Source: Bugulina stolonifera
Lineage: Eukaryota; Bryozoa; Gymnolaemata; Cheilostomatida; Bugulidae
DNA: 64,000 nt
Assembly: GCA_935421135.1 (NCBI GenBank)
Contig: OW285192.1
Span: forward strand, 3,391,501 to 3,455,500
Direction: 5' to 3'
A program made the position numbers and the translations under genes. Shown piece by piece: positions 10,472 through 23,490 of this stretch. Each line of letters opens with the position of its first letter. Position 1 is the stretch's first letter. A model generated the notes under the pieces. It was given only the letters and a program-made list of their open reading frames with translations, was not told the DNA's origin and made no database searches.

Positions 10472-13247
10472 CATGCAAATGATAGTACCACAAATAGAGA
10501 AAATACAAAAAAATATAAGAAAGAAGTCCATCTTGATGTTTTATATACCAACATACGTTCTTTGCGAAACAAGTATGTCAATTTAGAATGGGAGGCAATG
10601 GTCAACAACAACATTAAAATGATTTGTATTACTGAAACAATGTTGGACGATACAGTATCTAGTGGAGAAATAAAGATTACTAATTTTTCAGTTTATCGTC
10701 AGGATAGAAACATTAACGGTGGTGGAGTCGCAATATGTTTGCACAACAGCATTGAAGCGACCAGGGTATTGTTAGATTCAGCAGCTGAGGCGGTGTGTCT
10801 CAAAATCTCCACTGATAAAGGTAGAGACAAGATCATGATTCTGTGTGTGTACAGACCTCCAAATAGCAGTGACAATCTTTTGATTCCTAATTTGTTTAAG
10901 GAGGTTGTAATGTTGTCTTCACAAGAAAACTGTTCATTGCTAATATGTGGTGATTTTAATTTTCCACATATAAATTGGCATCTGGCTTCACATTCAGGAT
11001 CAAAAGCTTTATATGACCCATTTTTATCCTCGTTGTATGATCTTGGACTAATTCAACACATATTTCAGCCAACTCATACTCATGGAAATATATTAGACCT
11101 TGTATTTAGCAATGAGATGATAGTACATGATATAACCGTGCATACTCCTGTAATAAGTGATCACTCAATAATAATAATATCTCTAAATTTATGTGCAGAG
11201 CTAACCAAGGATTTGAGTAGTCGAATAATATATAATTATGACCAAGTGGACATCAAACGGGCAAAGGAAACTTTTGGTCCATGGGAGGAAGCGATAAGGC
11301 AAGCCATTGAGAAGAAGGAACACATAGACTCTATTTATGATATGTTTATTCAATCGATACAAGATTTAAAGAACAAGTGTATAAAAACCAAAACTATTAC
11401 TACAATTCCTAATAGTCCAGAATGGATGACAAAAAGACTCAAAAGTTCTATTAGCCATCAGCGCACACTTTATAATAAAATGAAAAGATTTCCATCAGAC
11501 TATAACATCAAACAATATAAGATGTGTAGAAAAAAGAACAAGATTTTAGTAAAATATGCTAAAAAAAGCTTCATGAACCGAATGTTATACAAACCTCTCA
11601 TGGAAGGTAATTCAAAATCATTTTATAAGTATCTTCGAGCATGCAGAAGTAATGACTCCAATATTATTCCACACTTGAAATATACTAACCAAATTTTCAA
11701 AACACCAGAATCTAAAGCCAACTGTTTCAATGAATATTTTGAGTCTGTGTTCACAGTGGATGATGCGTCTGTTTGTCAAACTCTTGGTACTTCATATGAC
11801 AATACAATTGTCAGTCAAGAGATTACTGTGACTGCCAAAGGAGTTTTAAAGTTATTAAGCGACATTGATACCAACAAAGCAGGTGGACCTGATAACATCT
11901 CAGGTGTTGTGTTGAAAGTTTTTGCTCCTGTCATCAACATTTCTCTTAAAGATATATTTTCATATTCACTTTCATCAGGAGTACTTCCTTCAGTTTGGAG
12001 GCTGGCCAGAGTTCAGCCAGTCCATAAAAAGGGAAGTAAACAGCTACCTAAAAACTATCGCCCAGTCTCTTTGACTTGTATAACATGCAAGCTTCTTGAG
12101 CACATTATTTCCTCCCATTTACACCGTGTTTTACAAGAAGTAGACTTTTTTTGCTGATGGTCAACATGGTTTTCGTCCACACAGATCCTGTGATACACAA
12201 CTCGTCCATACTCTTGGACATGTTTCCCATTTGTATGATTTAGGTAACACCATAAACTTACTTATTTTAGATTTTTCGAAAGCATTTGATACAGTAAATC
12301 ATAGGAAGCTGATTTTCAAATTAACACATATTGGTATCAACAGTACTATTGTCAGCTGGATTTCAAAATTTTTGAATGATCGAAGACAATATGTCATGGT
12401 AGAAGGTCAAAACTCCAGCTGTCGACCTGTAACATCAGGAGTTCCTCAGGGTTCAGTTTTAGGGCCACTTCTCTTTTTAATTTTTATCAATGATCTGCCT
12501 TTACAATTAAAGTCTCCATGTAGGTTATTTGCAGATGATGTGATCATTTATAATACCGTTAAAAATGCATCAATCTTGCAACAAGATCTAAATAAGCTAG
12601 AAATGTGGTCGGAGAAGTGGCAATTGAGTTTTAATGTCTCAAAGTGTAGTTTTTTACAAATTGGACGGAAAGGACAAAGTGATAAACAAGACTATTTTTT
12701 ACACCACCAAATTTTAAAACAAGTTGAATTTCACATGTATCTCGGAGTCTGTCCGCAGTCAAATTTAAAATGGGATCGCCATATTAACAAAATTACCCAC
12801 ACTGCAACACTAAGGCTAGCTCAACTGCGCAGAATTTTAAAGTATGCAAATATGCCAACACGCAGAGTAGCATATTTAACATTAGTAAGACCTTTGCTAG
12901 AGTTTGCAAGCCAAGTGTGGGACCCTCATCAAAAAACTCTAATTAAACAAATTGAAAAGGTACAAAATAAAGGTCTAAGATTTATTTATAAAATTAGAGG
13001 GCAAGTTAGTTTTAAACAGCTGAGGGAAAAGGTAGGCATAAAGTCTTTACAAGAACGGAGGAAGGAGGCAAGATTGTCACTTTTTTCAAGGTGCCTGGCT
13101 GAAGGTATTGAGCCAACTTTTAATTATAATTTAGATAAGATACACAAAACAAGACAGGCCGTTAATACATATACACCACACATCAGAACAAATATCTTTT
13201 ATTCCTCATTTTGGCCCAGAACCCTGAGAGAGCTACGGTCTGAATGA
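10472..13247 (+). CDS. LINE ORF2, endonuclease-reverse transcriptase, one frameshift
   Basis: The first frame runs from the ORF1 stop to 12157, and the second from about 12145 to 13247. Endonuclease motifs appear in order: TNIRSLRNK, ITETML, CVYRPPNS, CGDFNFPHINW and a late SDHSI. RT motifs follow: NKAGGPDNIS, HKKGSKQLPKNYRPVSLT, then after the break DFSKAFDTVNH, SGVPQGSVLGPLLF and the catalytic FADDVIIY. The C-terminal part, with VQNKGLRFIYK, QERRKEARLSLF and FWPRTLRELRSE, is typical of CR1/Jockey-type tails. The break is one extra T in a run of seven at about 12145-12151. The first ATG in the frame is at 10562, inside the endonuclease, so ORF2 would be translated by stop readthrough or reinitiation, or the TAG is a mutation. 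Confidence 0.92.
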
Positions 13248-13380
13248 ATGACTGAGACTAATAATAACACATATATCACAAAACATAAAAAAAAATACAT
13301 ATATATATAAATATCATATAACAAAGAAAAAGATTACAAAAATAGCACTTTTAACATAAAATTGAAAAAAAAAAAAAAAA

Positions 13381-15518
13381 CAATCGAGTTCTCACGACTT
13401 TACGCACTTTTAAGTGCGGTCTCTGTGAGAAAATGCAAATTAAAAAAAAAATTGCAACATGATGATGTGTGAGTTGAGAGTCTTTGATAATAGCCATAAT
13501 TGAATTACAATTCAAGTTACAAGTTTTTGACAGCTGTATATTCAAGTCACAGTCTTTCTGATAAGCCGTAAAATGTTGCTTGAATTAACTCGAGTGAGAG
13601 TCTTTAACTCGAGTCTGGCATCTCTGAATTATAATATATTCAATGTTGTGTACTATTCGTATTATACTATTCTTAAATCAATCCTTATCTCAATTATTTT
13701 AATACACTCGCAAACTTACCAGGTGGCATTGTTTATATGTAGAAAGCTTTTATTGAAAATTGAATAATTATAATATAAATATTTGTAATGGTTTATTTTT
13801 ATTTTATAATATTTATATTTAATGTTAATATTTATATTAGTATTACTAGTTAACTTTCACTTTGGATGTTTTATTGTTTGTTTATTTTTATGTCATTTAT
13901 TTATAATGTTAAATTTATTTATTAGGCAGAGGTAGGTTAGCCCATTTTTTAGTTATAGATTCAGATTGTTATTGTATTACGCATAGCAATTATAATAACA
14001 GCATAATGATAATTTAATGTACAAATTTTTATTTTGTATTAAATCATAATATTAAACTATTATCTGATGGTTTGTTATGCAGATAAATATAATTGTAACA
14101 ACTTACTATAATCTTTGTGGTTTTCCTCACCGTGAATATACAGTCAGCTGCTTGAGATTCATTCATAAGCAGCAAGAAAATGAAAGAATAGAATTAGAAG
14201 CTCAAGCAGGGAGGTCATATTAAGAGGTGAGAGGATCAGACTAGGAAAATAAAATGATTAGGCCTTGTGTTCCTGGTGCAAAGGTAAACATGTAAGAGCC
14301 AAAGGCTTAACTTTCTGATGGGATTGTGGAACAAAAAGGAATACCACCCAGATTTCACATCAGCGTTTTATGGCGAGCCAATGAGTATCCCTGAACACTA
14401 TCTAAACTTGATCCAGTTTCAAAACCAAAGTTAATCTGTGCAAACAAAAGACTTTAAATGAGCATTTTACCGTAAGCTATACGCTTACAAGACTTTAAAG
14501 AAAAAGTATAGACAATAACAAACTTTCAGTGCAATAATTGCAATCAACTACTGTCGAGTCAAATGATCTGAGTAGAAACATATCTATGTGATATAACCAG
14601 CGTGTGGAAAATTGTCTTTCTATTGATCAACTCACTTTTATAAGTGGCCCCCTTCTACCAATTACTAGGTGGTTGAGTGTGCAAAGTAACTGATGGTCAC
14701 TATAGTATGAGTTTTTTATTACTATTGCACTTCACCAATCTAATATTAGTTCTATTTCCTTTTCTTTTCTTTATTATTCACTGCACTGCAAAGTCAGTTC
14801 GTCATCTTTCTTTCCACATTATTTCTTTTAACAAAGACTAATTCCTATGAAGCGTTCTCTTCTTCTCTATACTACTTAATGGGCATGTGTATTTACACCA
14901 CAAGAAACCATGAAGTGCTAAGATAAATGGGTGTGGTATATGACGGCAGTTTATAGTATCAAGGATCTTTTAACTACTGTACAGTGTTGTAGACTAGTAT
15001 TGGTCGTGGCATTAGGCCGTTGTTGAAATGTCGGAAACCTGAAATGTAATGATAGTGGAGAAAGAAGAGAAGAAGATGTATGCGCTCCATCTCACATTTC
15101 TACCTGACACCCGTGTGTCAAACACTGGATGTTTGGTTCTGCCAGTAACAGTTTGAATCGTGTTCCCTTGTTTCCAAAACTTTGCTTTGGCATTGAATAG
15201 AGTTGAGTAATTCTTGTAAGCCACAGGCAGATGTTTCAGTTCTAGGAATGACTTCAATTGGCATGGATTATTCATCTTCCTTTTCAATATCCTCATGAAA
15301 TCCGTCAACCTCCCTTGTTTAAAACATTGATATTACATTAATTCAATGTATGTGTATATATAATATTAATATACAAGTACTATGTAAAGTGTCCATTATA
15401 TATTTTTGTAGATTCTTGTAAGTGGAAACGAGAAAAGATTTTACTGCCTTATCTTCTAAAGAGTTTGCCGTATTTTTAATCTCTAAAGTGCAGCTTGAGT
15501 CAAGACCAGTCTTCAGTC
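13381..15518. other. Intergenic between LINE and first LPP gene
   Basis: Positions 13500-13620 hold the CAAGTT/ACTCGAGT-rich repeat seen before the LINE. Positions 13620-14100 are extremely AT-rich. No gene is supported. A minus-strand open frame of 98 codons at 15012-15308 has ordinary composition but no domain. The LPP promoter and 5' UTR must lie just before 15519, though I see no clear TATA box. Confidence 0.45.
15012..15308 (-). other. Unassigned open frame, 98 codons
   Basis: The frame has a basic, protein-like N-terminal two thirds and a hydrophobic stretch near residues 75-90. It lies upstream of the LPP gene on the opposite strand. It shows no recognisable family and no clear splice partners, so it may be a decayed exon or chance. 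Confidence 0.15.
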
Positions 15519-18500
15519 ATGGCGTCAAGGGTTCTTACCAATAACATAAGAATTGTGGTTGACATTATAATGCTGATTCTTGGTAAGTCTCTGCTCCGTT
15601 CTATAAGTTAGCTGGTAGGGCCCAGTTTTTAGCGGATCGACTTGTGCTCATAGCTAGCTTATATGGTGTTTGGATTCCTGGGTAATTTTTGTATCTAAAT
15701 TATTTGACGTCAAGAAGTCAGGTGAGTGTAGAAACCTGTCACTCACGATTACTTTCTGTAGTAAATTGATCTACATGTAAGCAAAATGAAAGTATTTCAG
15801 CTTCATATATAGTTTACTATAATCATTATATTATTTCATTGTTACAAAAGATATTCAAGTAAAGAATAGTAATTGTCACTCACCAAAGCCTCAGGAGCCG
15901 AGAGTTCTTCTATGGTCAATATTATTTATGACCTGTTTGTAGTGGCTCTCCCCTCTATAGTGTTTAAGCTAGCAGACATTCAACCTACCCAGAGAGGGTT
16001 CTTCTGTGATGACCAGAGTATTCGGTATCCATACTTTGACGGCACCATCTCCACTACTGCACTTATTCTAGTCGGTGGATTCACCAACCTTGTTATTGTA
16101 AGCTATGAGATGTTTTATTTATTTACTATCTTAATTAGCTGCTATTAAAAATCAAAATATGAATATGTCCTAAAGAGATTTTAGGCTAGCCGTTCGAACA
16201 ATAATAATGTTATTGTGAAAATTTTGGAATGCATGCTCAACAAAAAGAATGCCTCCATTTCCCCTCACTTTAACAGAAAACAACCTCTTAATGTCTATTG
16301 TATGTGGGTAGATCACATGATTGATTCTGCTTTCAAGTTGCCAACTTACTGTTTAGCTATACCAAAACCATTGATTGTTAAGAGTAGTGCTATCGAAAGT
16401 CAGCAACGGCCATATCCGACCTACAATGATAGATCCTATGGGCCAAACTTTTCTGTTGACTGCTGTCATTCGTTGCTGGTGGTTCTTGGCCCCCTCCCCT
16501 AATCTACCACAAGCCTGCTCTCCTGATTACAGATAGCAGCTTGTGAACTCCTACACTTTATGTATACAAAAAGACAAAACAAGAAGGTAGAATCTGAGAA
16601 GATACTGTGTAACCTCAGGCTCAATGCCTGTCTCTATTCCGTCTGCGGATATATATGGGCTCTAGGGTTCGGTATGATGTTCACACAAGGTAGGCCTAAG
16701 TATTGTTTGTCTTACCATCTCAGTCATGTAGTCTCCTGTGTACTCATTAGTGACCTTTTGTATTAGCGGCCCACGCTTTCACATCTTTAGATGGCGGCAG
16801 TAATTCATTTGTTGTTCAATTACATTGGCAATTAGCCAATCGAATTTGTCAGTTAGCTATTGTATTTAAATTTATTCCATCAATTGGGATTCAAGTTTCC
16901 TACTATGTTTGCTAGAAACAGTTTACAGCAAATACTTTGGCCACATGAATAGAAAAGGTCGCTAAAGTATGAAATAATTAGGCAATTATCATAACCTTCT
17001 TGTCTTAATATCTTAACATCATTACATGTATAATAAGATGAATGGCAGTTTGAAGCTTTGATACAGTCACAATCACACTATTAATATTATGTAACTGATC
17101 AATGTTGGCTAGTTTCTGTAGCGAGTTCTAAATGAATTATAAAAATATCATGAGTTACACTGTTTGAAATTCTCAGGTGATAAAACTCCGTAAACAGGAG
17201 TTTGGGGGAATGTGCAGTCATTATAATCAATGGGCTGGAGCTCTTGGCACTTTGCCAGGTTTCGACAGCAGTGCATAATAAACACATTTTCTACCAATTA
17301 TTAATATATGATTACGGTTTCAGGTATCACAGATATTGGTAAATGGTCGGTTGGCAGGCTGAGACCTCACTTCCTAGATGGTTGTAGACCAAAGGGTATC
17401 AATATAACTACCTGCACGACGAGACTCTATATCCCACATGTGGAGTGCACCCGAGATGATAAGAAGATATTAGATGACCTAAGGCTATCTTTCCCGTCTG
17501 GTCATGCCTCGATATCAGCTTTTACTATGGTTTTCCTCGCGGTAAGTCGGTTATTTCAGCTTTACGATATACATGGAATCACACATTGTATTTTAAATAA
17601 ATGTGGTTCAACGACCAATAATAGTTTTATAGTTGAATTTCTGGAGATAAAGGTTGCCATACATGTACATCTCTCTTGCTCTCTTTCTCCTACTAGTTTA
17701 GCATTATCACTTTCTTATAAACCTATTATTTCACCTGAGCTTGCTAATAACTGGCAGCCTATGTAGTGAAGAAGTTGTGGTCTCTTGTTCGTGTATTTGG
17801 TCAAAGAGCAGATAATTCTAACTTTTACTTCATGTATTAGCGCTTCAATACGTTATATTTGCTATACTTTAGTATGTCGGTATTTGTGCACCACACATTA
17901 TGTAATTTATATGAGTTATTTTTCACAGTGCTACGTACAGCAAAGAGTCCCAAGATTTGAGTACAGCTACCTGTTGAAACATGTCATACAGTTTATCCTG
18001 ATATGTATGGCTTGGTTCTGTGCTCTATCTAGAGTTATGGATAACAAGCACCACCCTACAGATGTCTTTGCAGGTGCCCTCCTTGGAACTGTCATAGCTC
18101 TCTTGTGTGTAAGTACAGAATGTAATAGTAAACCGGGTGTTTAATGGGTATAGCCACGGAAGCTCTGCCCACTACACTGTGAGCAGTTGAATGTGCAATT
18201 ATCCCAGATTTTGACAGAGATTATATTAATGTTTCGGTATCATTCAATTTTTTAGTTTCTTTTTCATTTCTAAGCCGTAAATTTTAAATTTAAATTGTCG
18301 TGGAATTCCCAACATTGCCATGCTGTTGATGTCATTATGTTCAAGTAGAGATAACCTTGAGGAAATTACGTTCATATTGGCATCTTATTAGCCATCTGCT
18401 TTTTAACTATCATCCAGTGTGAGCTAACTAATATGAAATCCACAATATGTATTCAATCACTAAATCACCCTATCACAAGGTTATGCTACCCAGCGGGTAC

Positions 18501-19237
18501 AATTCCACTACAATTTCCATGTAATAACTTTATATAAACTAGGCACTAGCTGATAGAACTTACCTACATCAATTCTTTGTACATTGTTATTATACAATTT
18601 TAAAGTTGTCCTATCCTGAAAATAGATAAATGAGGACAGACAACTCCAAATTGCACAACATGTTAATATTCTGTTTATTGTACCAATTATTGTACACTAA
18701 TTATTTATTCATCAGTTTAGTAAATGTTGTATAGTGTCTTTGCGACCTAAATTTCAGGCACAGGCCAATTTGCTAAAATATTTCAGAGAGTCTCGATGGC
18801 ACTAATACCTGTCACCTGTGGAGATACTTTGTACGTGTTGAATAGTTCTGTCTGTTACATCACATTAAATGAGATCTGTATTAAACAGTCTCAGAGAATG
18901 GTTTGTGGAGGGTGGTTCATGGAGGGTGGTTCATGAAGGGTGATTCATGGAGGGTGGTTCATGAAGGGTAGTTCATGGAAGGTGGTTCATGGAGGGATGA
19001 CTTGATATTTAGTCCACACACCATCAACTGTCTGATTGTGTTGTGAATCTCTCTGTTTAGGCAAGATTTGTGGTGAAGGGATTTCGGGACCCCTATACTC
19101 ACGGCCCGTACCAAAGATATGGTAGAGCTAGGTCTTGGTCGCCATCGGGTAATAGAAACGGACAAGATGATGCTGTCCAATCAGGTGCCCCAATGGAGAT
19201 TACGTTGCGACCAGCTGAGGATGGGATTCCCGAATGA
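15519..19237 (+). CDS. PLPP: Lipid phosphate phosphatase (PAP2/LPP), copy 1, six exons
   Basis: Exons are 15519-15582, 15943-16097, 16533-16689, 17324-17541, 17929-18108 and 19061-19237 (stop TGA), giving 316 aa. All introns are GT-AG and the phases agree (1,0,1,0,0). The LPP family dephosphorylates lipid phosphates such as lysophosphatidate, phosphatidate and sphingosine-1-phosphate, with six membrane segments and an outward or luminal active site. All three catalytic motifs are present: K132-x6-R139-P140 (KWSVGRLRP), P183-S-G-H186, and S232-R233-x5-H239-x3-D243 (SRVMDNKHHPTD). The family phrase QRGFFCDDQSIRYPY follows membrane segment 1. NIT at 152-154 is a possible N-glycosylation site. 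The hydrophilic C-terminal tail (about 259-316) is probably cytosolic. The start gives the same exon-1 length and phase as the paralogue at 41934-53595. Confidence 0.9.
17775..17900 (+). repeat. Intron segment duplicated at 23380-23490
   Basis: Within LPP intron 4 the phrases TCAAAGAGCAGATAATT, AACTTTTACTTCATGT and GTTATATTTGCT occur in the same order and spacing as at 23380-23490. By eye the copies match at roughly four bases in five over about 100 bp. They are two copies of an unnamed dispersed repeat, or a local partial duplication. Confidence 0.7.
18725..18765 (+). repeat. Short repeat shared with an intron of the second LPP gene
   Basis: The phrase GTGTCTTTGCGACCTAAATT plus CAGGCACA recurs at 50316-50343 with one base changed, in an intron of the second LPP gene. 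It is probably one member of a dispersed repeat family. Confidence 0.6.
18893..18996 (+). repeat. Minisatellite beside the last LPP exon
   Basis: About six imperfect copies of a 15-16-bp unit GGTTCATGGAGGGTG, some with AAGG or GATT variants, lie in the last intron about 65 bp before exon 6. Confidence 0.85.
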
Positions 19238-21285
19238 CTACCACTGCTTACCTCCAAGCCTCAGGGCCCTCATTAGAGTATTCATATGTATACTCTAAAT
19301 AGTATAGTTATATAAACTGAAATTGATTTTATTTCTGTGCTCTATATAATTTGATCTGCATATCGCTACATTTGGTTTCTCAAATCTAGTTGATTTGTTG
19401 TTCAAACTGTAGGTTGTGCATCCAAATAGTATGTGTACTTGTAGGAGCAGCTAAAGTCCTTTTATTGAGGCCTCGGTGGCATCTACCTCATTATTAGTCA
19501 TCTAGCTTAGGTTCCTTCACTCCTTGGTAAACACTAAGCCAGGGTATTGCACAGACAATTTGTTACAAACCAAAATCAATTGCTACCAAAATAGGTTATA
19601 TTCACTCTATAACTTAAATTATAGTTTTAAGTGTTTTAGTTTAATTCTGTGTGTCTTATATGGTTATTTTTTGTTCTATATTATATTTTTATTAAAATAA
19701 TTCTCTACAATAGACATATAGGTTGGTTCATGTATTTGTACATGTACACTTATTGCATTGCCAATTGATATTTACAAATCAAACTTGGATTTTAATAAGA
19801 AGGTATTAGAGGACTTTCATTCACATCCATCTTATATCACGGGTTGTTTTTGTTGACCCCTATAAAAATTTTATCTACTGGTTAAGAAGTATTTATTAGC
19901 TCAATTATTCCAATTGTTGGTCAAACATAAGTTGTGTCGTGTATTCTGGTTGGATGAGAAATATATCAAATTATATCTAATGGTGATCTCTCTTGTTTAG
20001 ACACATGTACTAATACTGACATTCACAGAGATGCTACAGCAACACATTTAGAGACTCAACTACAGACGCATGTGTATATAATTACACTGTATATGTGTAC
20101 TGTATTTGGTTTTTGTGCAGGATGAAATTGTACATGTACATGTACTGACACTGGAAACAGTGTAGCTATATAATTATATACTACATCTTTCAACTACCGA
20201 TAATTAAAACAAGTTTGCCACAGGCATGGTGCTACAGAGGAGGTCCTGGAGTGTACTTTCAAATAATCAGAGTTTGATTATAAAATACACTATTACTACA
20301 TAACTGGTGTATGGTATTATCATGGACACACTGTTGTATTGTTTCAAATTACACAGAATAAAGAACTGGAGTTATCTACACTTTAAGTGAAAGTCGGCAA
20401 TGTTTTCCAACAGTTCACACTTATAAGTTATAACCCACATGAGTAGATAAGCTTGCCTCGTCAATGGTAGAAAGGGAGGGTATTTAGCAGTGTTCGAAGT
20501 GGAACAAATGAGGTGGGTACACGGTTCCTACCTGCAATCTTAGGACCTTTCCTAAAGGGTCCATTGGTCACGCAGAAGCTGCAGATCATAATTAGAAGTT
20601 ATTCTCCCATTTCAGCAAGACAAAACAAGGGAGGACAATTTCTAATTATGGTTGATAGATGCTCCTTTACCTCATTACACAGAGTACAGTCATGGTACCA
20701 ATGTAGACCATCCCTTATATTTTAAACTACTGAGTGTGCTTTGTGTCCTTCAATTTTGTATTACTGCTGCATTGATTGTAAGAATGAATAGATCTATACT
20801 ATTTAAAACACGACAACTCCCCTTATCTTTCTTTCACTGTAATAAAAGTACATGTAGTCAAAGAGAAAACAACTTCTTTATTTATTACAAAATGCTGAAC
20901 TACAACATTTTACAATTGTATATTTTGTCACAAGTATATAAACACAAACAACAACAGCATGTAACTGCAACTGTATGAAAACTATAGTAATTCAACAAAA
21001 CAGCTATGACATTAACATCCACACTAGAGAAGGGAAGGAGTTGAAGTTTATTAACAAAATTATAATGAACAATAAAATACATGTATTTCCCTTGTCACAA
21101 CCTACCTGTAGACTTTATTATATAACACCAGTAATGTTATTTGAACAACAGCTATAAGGAAAAGTTAAAAGGTTGAAGCCTATAAAACATACATACCTGT
21201 GTAAAGGAATTTCACCAATTTATCTAGGATATATACATGTACTACTCACTGGGTTTTCTCTAATATTATTAAAATTTTGTTAATT
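19238..21285. other. Intergenic after LPP copy 1
   Basis: This contains the 3' UTR of the LPP gene, with no polyadenylation site that I can fix; an AATAAAG is seen at about 20357. A fragment of the GTACCCACC repeat family lies near 20490-20530. Short overlapping open frames on both strands show no domain. Confidence 0.45.
20490..20530. repeat. GTACCCACC-family dispersed repeat fragment
   Basis: The phrase CAGTGTTCGAAGTGG followed by AGGTGGGTACACGG matches the ends of the copies at 23285-23370, 35945-36025 and 36868-36912. Confidence 0.5.
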
Positions 21286-21289
21286 TAAG

Positions 21290-21440
21290 GAATTTATCTG
21301 TGGGAGCTGTCAGGTCTTGCATCAAATCCATGAAAACACTAGGCCCTGGCTGGGGTTTGAACCAATGGTCTCTACAGTGCCTAATCGCCTAGAAAAGTGA
21401 ACAGAAGACATTGCCACAACACCAGTACAGCAATGTTCGA
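21290..21440 (-). mobile_element. tRNA-derived SINE, minus strand
   Basis: On the minus strand a B-box-like GGTTCAAACCCC follows a CTAGGCGATTAGGCAC-like segment, as in the copy at 24392-24545. The shared tail phrase TTTTCATGGATTTGA identifies the same SINE family. Confidence 0.6.
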
Positions 21441-21774
21441 AAAAGACAGCTTCACCATCGAGCAGTAGATATGAAAAATATCTATTAGGGTATCATTTCT
21501 GCAAAATTAAATTCCTCACCAGCTTCCTTTGGATCACTAAACACTGTATTACAAGTATCCTCACCACTTGTGACAACATCTTCCAAAAATGCTAAATGTT
21601 TTATAAATTGGCAGAACTAGTAAAAACTGGCCTCAAAGTTAAATCCATGGCCGAATATAACCTTAGCAAGAAATATCAAATCATACTGACAGCAAATTCA
21701 ATGTAAACTAAAAATATAGTATTGCCTAAAAAGACTATTCAGCTACCTAAAATACTCGACAAACTATCATGCAT

Positions 21775-21865
21775 GTAGGTTACTAGGCAGCATGCAAGTA
21801 CACTAATAGACAGCATGCAAGTACACTAATATGCGGCATGCAAGTACACTAATAGGCAGCATACA
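21775..21865 (+). repeat. 27-bp tandem repeat, 4 copies
   Basis: The unit GGCAGCATGCAAGTACACTA plus ATA repeats about four times, and the last copy is degenerate. Confidence 0.85.
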
Positions 21866-21869
21866 AATT

Positions 21870-22825
21870 CATTACCTGTGGTCTTTTGTGGACTTCTGAA
21901 AGCAATGAATCACCTCAATACAAAAAAATAGAGGATACAAACAAAACGATTACTTTAATTGCAGTCAACCAGTGAAACCAAGCTCAATCCAAATACATAG
22001 TTTCTACTAGTACCATCTAGACCAAACAGTGACAGGATTCTTCTTAGCTCTCTGTGAATTCCAATTTGTCATAACCTCACTCTTTGCCTCACTTACTAAA
22101 CTTGGAAGTAGTTTGCAATAGTAGCGCAACACCTATAGCTGTTGAAATTCAATACTATGTGCAAAAACAAATAGTATTCCTACCTATTCTAGAATAAAAA
22201 TATCAACATGAGATCAAAATATTTTATATAAAACAATACAACAACTGCTATATTATTTGCATTAAATATTTGATACAATAATGATCATTAAATATAAATC
22301 AATTATCTAATTCTCTGTTCTATTAAAAACAATTATTTCTATTTTATATTTTCATTTTTATTTATTGAATATCGACTCTTGTTCTTGTAACAATCCAGTA
22401 AGCAATATTTTTATTTTATAGGGCCTACTTGATGCAGGCGTATTGTTACAACAATTATTATCAAAATAATTTATTTCATATAAAAATTAATGAAAATATA
22501 AATAATTATGGTTATCATTATGATATGATTAGCATTTGATTATCTAATTCTATTGATTCACTTCTAGTTCTATTATTATTTATAACAATTAATCACTATA
22601 AATAATAAATAAATATTTATTTTTTTACATAGATAATAATAATTAATATAATGTTTGATTTATTATTTATATGTTATATTATTGAATACAGATTCTTTTT
22701 CTAGTGATAATCTAACAAATACGAATATTTATGTTATTGTTATATACAACATCATGGATGATCATATTAGATATTAAATTATTATTTATTTTTAATTTTT
22801 GTATTTCATATTTTATTAGCAAAGT
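21870..22825. other. Very AT-rich intergenic stretch
   Basis: The segment 22200-22820 is almost entirely A and T, with repeated AATTATTAT phrases. I see no gene, RNA gene or bounded element here. Confidence 0.6.
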
Positions 22826-23149
22826 ATGAAAAATACAACTATCTCCGATATTTATCACTCAGTCAAACGTCAAATTCCAGTAGAGTACAACAATTTACTT
22901 TTGAGATTTAGGTTTAGAGCTAAAAAACTTTTAGATTCAACTGTTTGGCCACTGTCCTCATCAAAAAGTTTTCATGGCTCTGCAAATGCATTCGGAAAGC
23001 TGAAAATACTAAAGAAAGTGGAACCCATATTCAAGTCCTATGAAACCATTAATACAATGACTAACTTTGTTAGTAAAGCAGAAGGATTTATTTGTGTGCA
23101 GGTCTCTGGTCCAAGCTACTATAAACTTACTTTGACATTTCGGGATTGA
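22826..23149 (+). other. Unassigned open frame, 107 codons
   Basis: The frame starts with ATG after a long AT-rich run and encodes a basic, protein-like sequence with phrases such as YHSVKRQIPVEYNN. I recognise no family, and no splice partners are evident. It may be a remnant of a transposon or gene. Confidence 0.25.
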
Positions 23150-23284
23150 CTTAACACGCTGTTATCAATCAAACGATCGCTAGATTAGAGGGAAATTTTA
23201 CGATCAGCAGTCACTCAACAACCAGTAAACCTATCTCGATTGCGAAAACTGCCGTGTCTTCAGCAAAACTTAGTCAATTACCAT

Positions 23285-23490
23285 GAGGGTACACGCCTGC
23301 TGACAGTGTACCCACCAAAATTGAGGTGGGTACACGCCGTATACTCCCGTATAACCACAATTCGAACACTGGTATTTAGTCATCTACTTGTCAAAGAGCA
23401 GATAATTTTAACTTTTACTTCATGTCTTAGCGCTTGGACTTGTTATATTTGCTGTACTTTGATATGCCTGTATTTGTGCATTACACATGT
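23285..23490 (+). repeat. Composite repeat: GTACCCACC family plus LPP-intron copy
   Basis: Positions 23285-23370 carry a module with TGAGGTGGGTACACGCCG and TATACTCCCGTATAACCACA, whose reverse complement recurs at 35945-36025. It is followed directly by the segment shared with LPP intron 4 (23380-23490). Confidence 0.65.

Larger units (their letters stand above)
9758..13380 (+). mobile_element. CR1-like non-LTR retrotransposon (LINE), near full length
   Basis: The element reads in order: PHD-type ORF1, apurinic-like endonuclease, reverse transcriptase, a short 3' UTR and a 16-base poly-A run ending at about 13380. It has no RNase H domain. The RT C-terminal layout and the PHD finger in ORF1 fit the CR1/Jockey superfamily. 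The two ORFs are both in frame 2 and separated by one TAG. ORF2 is broken by a single-base shift at a seven-T run near 12145. The 5' end and target-site duplication could not be fixed. Confidence 0.93.
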
